A stretch of DNA of 64,000 nucleotides, from positions 23,290,254-23,354,253 of the forward strand of contig OX579641.1 in assembly GCA_951230915.1 (NCBI GenBank). The letters run 5' to 3'. Under the pieces are notes generated by a model. That model saw only the letters and a list, made by a program, of their open reading frames with translations, did no database searches and was not told the DNA's origin. The position numbers were made by a program, and so were the translations under genes. Shown here one piece after another: positions 60,318 through 64,000 of this stretch; position 1 is the first letter of the stretch; every line of letters begins with the position of its first letter. Source of the DNA: Antitrichia curtipendula (taxonomy: Eukaryota; Streptophyta; Bryopsida; Hypnales; Leucodontaceae).

Positions 60318-61415
60318 ATGATGTCAAAGGATTCCATGACAGATGAATCTGATGGTCTAGACCGTGGTTCGGTTCTCTCTGATCCCAATGATGACGATTC
60401 AGATGATAGTTCCAATGACAACGATGAGCCACCGTTTGACAGATTTCGTGGGGCGGGAGGAGTGCGTCCTCTAATTGATGCATCCGTATTTGACTTTGAA
60501 GAGGGTGATAACAACGACAATGACTACAAGGGACATCAAGGAAGTCTACCACGAATGCCACAAACGTGGAATGCTGGGCCAAGTGGGGGCAATACAAACG
60601 AGGACGTTGTGGCACCGAGACCACTAAGTCCAGACCCTATGGATGTACAAGTTGATGCCACAATAGAAAAAGATGGTATTGACGTTCAAAGAGGACGTGA
60701 AGAAGACGTAGTAGTACCATTGTCATTGCCCATGAGGACCACCCGCAGTGAAGGGCCCTCTCAAGGTGGAGAAGCACATATGGCCCCTCCAAATCGAGTC
60801 TCGATTGCACAAAGGCAAATGCCAATATTGGAAAATCTACAAATCCAAAGTTCATCAAGGCCGTCTAGTTTCGACGGCCGTCCACACGAACCAACTTCGT
60901 CGATAGGTACACGATTGGCTGGTATGGTGTCACAGCGTGCGACTAGAAATACGACTTCATTGCGGCCACCTATACATGCCAATAATCGAGGGAAGCGTCC
61001 ACGACCACAAGGTACTACTAGTGAACGTGTAAGTAGTAGAACGCGTAGAAGGCTGAGGAGGGAAGAAGCGGCTTCCCAACCATTTTCAAGAGAAGTTCAA
61101 ACAAGAGGACCCAATACAGATGGCATTATGGACGCAATAGGCCAACGACCTCTTCGGACGTTGTCTTCTATAGCTCGACCACAACGAAACCGCAATTCCG
61201 AGGCCTCCAGCGAAAGTGGTAGTGCACCATCCAATGATGATGGTGAATCCATCGGTGGTACTATAGGTGAAGATGGTGAGGTTCCAGGAGATAGTGATTA
61301 CAGGGGGCCGGTGCCTCGATAAGGTCCACTCGAAGAAATGGATGGTAGTGAACCAATAGTACAAGAAGCAAATGCAAATACTTCTATGCGCATTCTTAGG
61401 CATGGAAGACGTTGA
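60318..61415 (+). CDS. hAT-3 second ORF: acidic/basic disordered protein overlapping the transposase stop
   Basis: The frame opens with ATGATG at 60318, overlapping the transposase stop by four bases (ATGA). It runs 334 codons to TAA at 61320, then continues open and coding-like for 30 more codons to TGA at 61413. The N-terminal part is strongly acidic (SDPNDDDSDDSSNDNDEPP). The middle is polar, and the later part is Arg-rich (SSRTRRRLRREEAA). There is no recognised domain. It could be a true second product, translated by termination-reinitiation, or the C-terminal tail of the transposase thrown out of frame by a one-base change near 60315. The TAA is consistent with CAA decay. Confidence 0.55.
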
Positions 61416-61548
61416 ATGTTTTTGAAAAGACAATAGGGTCTTCATGTTTTCAAATGCAATGGTTTTAAAGGCTCAATACCTTGCATATTGAAATCAGCAT
61501 TAATATGAAATATGACTTTTGTTCCTTTCATTCTCATAGAACTGTTTA

Positions 61549-62740
61549 CCCCTAAAGTCCCAAAGTCATTACACAAAAAAAACGCAAAATTGTCTTTTCT
61601 CTTGCATTTGCCTCAACATACGGAAAAAATGTTTTTTACAACATCTAACCATAAGATCTTATACTTCACATGTTTTTTATCACGTGGTAAAAATTTCATG
61701 AAGTTTGACCAAATAAATTGAAAGATATTAGCATTCAAACTTGGAAAAACTAGTTTTCTGAATGCTAGCTTTGCAATTTCAGATTAACTTTCACTGAGTG
61801 TGATTTATGGAAAATTGGGCCTTCGGGGCACTATTGTTTTTGAATTATTTTTTTGAATATTCAAGAATCGAGGTCAAAATTTGAAAGAATTATTGCAATT
61901 GGAAACTATGTTTGCAATCCAAATAACATAGTGTGGTTTTTTTTCATGTATGTTTTCTTTTTTTCAAATTTCATTAAAATTAAAATTATAAAACTATAAT
62001 TTGTGTTCATTCATTCATTTATGGCCCCAGTTTCAGATTATTCTCATACATATTATAATTGATAAAATCTGATTTCCACGTTTAGCTTTATAAAATCACA
62101 ATAAAATCAATTTTCCATTGAATTTTCTGGAAAAAAAAAGCATAAATAGAAAATGAATTCTTATGTATGTTGAAAAATATTAAAATATTATGCTGATTTT
62201 CAATAAAAATATAAATTTGGTTTGATAGTCAAATTTGACTTCAAGCTTTTCTTTGTGGTTGTTTACTAGTTTTGGGCATGAAAAATTAAATAAACAATTG
62301 AAAATTTTTCTGACTAAAAATCTCTATTGATATTTGTACCTCTTGTAAAAAACTAAAAATTTAGAATTTCTTGAATTGTTTTTTCTATTTTTAGGGTTTT
62401 ATGGCATGAAGTGCAACAAAAATGTTGACAATTACAATTTTGCACAAAACTAATTGAAATTTCTTGTAGTGATATACAATTCAAAGTTTTTAGTACTAAA
62501 GATATAAGATGTGTGTTTACACACAATTTAAATGATAAAGTTAGGGAAGACAAGAAATTTTTTACAACTCAATGTTTAGGTAAAATACGTTTATAACTTT
62601 ATATAAACCAAAATGAGTACAAAATGCATTGAAGCCACAAAGTGTGCTACATTGCTATGGATGTCCTCAAGCCCATACTATAATAACCGCATGTACTAAG
62701 TAAACACTAATTTTGCAACTACATGGTAATACACTATTAT
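61549..62740 (+). mobile_element. TTAA-family remnant, copy 3, plus AT-rich spacer
   Basis: CCCCTAAAGTCCC begins at 61549 after TTTA. The following 200 bases follow copy 1 (ACCATAAGATCTTATACT, GTGGTAAAAATTTCA, GATATTAGCATTCAAA). Similarity fades after about 61.9 kb and no right end was found. The remainder to 62740 is AT-rich with nothing coding. Confidence 0.5.
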
Positions 62741-64000
62741 CTAATCTTCATTGCGCGCCTGCTCTTCTTGAAGGTCTTGTTCTTTGCGGGCCTCGCGGTA
62801 GCAATCCATGGGTGGTGTCCAAAACGTTGGAGCACTTAGACATTGCACGACTCCAGTCACCGAGCGTCGTTGTAGTGGCTCCGCCTTGCACAATTCACCC
62901 AACATGGTTTGAAACGTACCAAATGCCGTAAGGTCCGAAATCATATCTACATTTCCGCGATCTTTTTTCCATACCTTCATAGCCAATTTCCCTATGGAGT
63001 ATCCGTTCGTGTGTATACTAACACACGGTGGCTTAACCCTGCGAGTAGGAGATGATGAAGTTCCTGTCTCTCCAATTAAGTACATCAACTCAGGAGCCAC
63101 CCACCAACGTTGCGCTCGGGTTGCTTGAAACTTCCTTGGACAATTGAATTGGTAAAGAGAAGGGGTTTCTTCGTTGATGCGGCTACCCATTCCCCAATCA
63201 CATAGACCAATCCACACGGTTCTTCCATCATCATTCGGAAAATGAAGCATAATGTTCTCCGGTGTGATGTCGTTGTGCAATACAGAGCACTGTTGCACTG
63301 CATCCACAATGCAAATCATCGCCCACGCAAGTTCAGTGCGCTTGCGTCTATATGCCATGAGTCGTTTGGCTTCTTGCATTGATTGGGGAGTTGCATTGTA
63401 AGCCAACTCCCCAATTTCATCTGGATCTCGGTTCTTCTCATCAAGGGTAAACATGGTGCCGAGAATACCGCCATTCCACCATTGCGAATAACACTCCATG
63501 GTCATGTCATTTATAGCAAAGAATTTGATGACCCCTGGATGCTCGCACGGACATACCAATGCCTCGATGGACAACTTCTCCCTAGACTTCTTCAATTCAT
63601 CCACGCGCAAGGCTGACTTCCCAGCTAATTCCATATTCTCGGAAATATGTTTTGAATTTTGAACACATACTTTGCGCACCCTCCCATGCCCCCCTTGTTT
63701 GCTATGGCCAGACAAAGGAACCACCACCACTCCTCTTTCAAGGAAAACCACTCCTCCTGCAGCTTGTTGACCAAAGGCCAAGTTCTGACTTCGTTGAAAC
63801 CACGGAGCGGAACGGATGTTGCTTTAAGACAATCCACGCACTGCTTCATGCCACCAATACACCTTCTTGTGCAACAAACTCAATGCTTGTTGTCTGGGCA
63901 CTACACTCTTCTCAAAGCCTTTTATTTTTTCCGCAACTTGGGCAAGGTTGAAGATACACGTTTGCACTTGTGACTCCAACCAATGATCGAAGCATTCTTT
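62741..64000 (-). pseudogene. Kinase-like protein, partial at right edge, one in-frame stop
   Basis: The minus-strand frame enters at 64000 (KECFDHWLESQVQTCIFNLA), meets TAA at 63824-63826 after VRGLS, and continues open in the same frame to TAG at 62741. Protein-kinase landmarks appear in order: a glycine loop GGHGRVRKV; a possible Lys in ELAGKSAL and Glu in SIEALV; HNDITPENIM, with catalytic-loop Asp and Asn; CDWG in place of DFG; and RWWVAPELM, an APE-like motif. HND replaces the common HRD, and DWG is unusual. The protein may be an active atypical kinase or a pseudokinase. The family is not recognised. It lies next to hAT-3 and could be transposon-carried. Without more sequence the N-terminus is unknown. 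Confidence 0.65.

Larger units (their letters stand above)
54939..60321 (+). pseudogene. hAT-3 transposase (BED-like, DUF659, hAT dimerisation), interrupted
   Basis: The likely start is ATG 54939 (MGGARSQWE), after which the frame shifts near 54955 into a zinc-finger-like part with VVCKFCK and a following His. A TAG at 55529-55531 follows YKPPA, where relatives usually have a residue before HALRT. The DUF659 part (ICSDGWDNVTHRPLMNVM, CTDNAANM) runs to 55874, where element A interrupts it. It resumes at 59273 with YFQGCSAHALDLLLEDW and runs to the C-terminal hAT domain (SSCERNWSMYLFVHNKSRN, RLTSEHAEELVYI), ending at TGA 60319. Apart from these lesions the frame is intact, so inactivation looks fairly recent. 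The insertion point is exactly framed by ATTTC duplications. Confidence 0.85.
54138..61415 (+). mobile_element. hAT-3: large hAT element, right end not found
   Basis: The left terminus CAGGGTTGTCTATCCGG at 54138 matches the MITE at 53452-53764. It is followed by a subterminal repeat array, a BED-like plus DUF659/hAT transposase frame and a second long frame, all on the plus strand. Element A is nested at 55875-59267. The expected right terminus GACAACCCTG was not seen up to the window end. It may be deleted, diverged, or beyond base 64000, so the stated end is only the end of the second frame. Confidence 0.75.

Noticed and set aside
61374..61381. GCAAATAC, identical to the 8 bases left of hAT-3, as its right target duplication
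   Set aside because: No hAT terminus precedes it, and it lies inside coding-like sequence of the second frame. An 8-base chance match in 7 kb is not rare.

Overview
The window is nuclear DNA from a land plant. It has spliced genes with GT-AG introns, plant-type gene families (a GIP1_N-domain protein and a plant WDR62/MABP1-like WD40 protein), hAT transposases and many MITE-like repeats in AT-rich spacer. The mix and the repeat density suggest a repeat-rich genome, possibly a bryophyte, lycophyte or fern, but the species is inference only. No rRNA, tRNA, CRISPR array or bacterial feature was recognised.

Three host genes could be reconstructed exon by exon with matching intron phases. (1) 234-4251 (+): the 3' part of a WDR62/MABP1-like WD40 gene whose 5' exons lie left of the window. 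(2) 31876-28662 (-): a complete six-exon gene for a 244-aa four-helix membrane protein resembling the COPI-associated/TVP15-like family. (3) 41369-47024 (+): a complete ten-exon gene for a 946-aa GBF-interacting-protein-1-like (GIP1_N) protein. A possible fourth gene lies on the minus strand at about 24.6-25.9 kb, with weak evidence. A kinase-like reading frame on the minus strand enters from the right edge (64000-62741) and contains one in-frame stop.

Most of the rest is transposon-derived. Three large hAT relatives are present: hAT-1 (about 7.0-12.1 kb), hAT-2 (about 14.5-21.7 kb) and hAT-3 (54138 to beyond 61.4 kb). Each is decayed, and each is split by one insertion. The three insertions (8178-10392, 16914-20993, 55875-59267) and a fourth, truncated copy (49788 to about 51789) look like one family: ends like TGTC...ACA, 5-bp target duplications, no long terminal direct repeats seen by eye, the same orientation, and in two copies remains of an acidic, coiled-coil ORF. 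They may be solo LTRs of a large-LTR retroelement or an undescribed non-autonomous element; this is the main candidate novelty.

Smaller elements include a 313-bp hAT MITE with a perfect 8-bp duplication next to hAT-3, two Mutator-type MITEs with perfect 9-bp duplications, a family of TTAA-flanked elements with CCCCTAAAG ends, two near-perfect hairpins, a 578-bp inverted repeat, an inverted pair of about 1.2-kb repeats around the GIP1-like gene, and several short tandem arrays. A rearranged copy of sequence upstream of the membrane-protein gene sits at 49.65-49.79 kb, where the truncated family copy is inserted.
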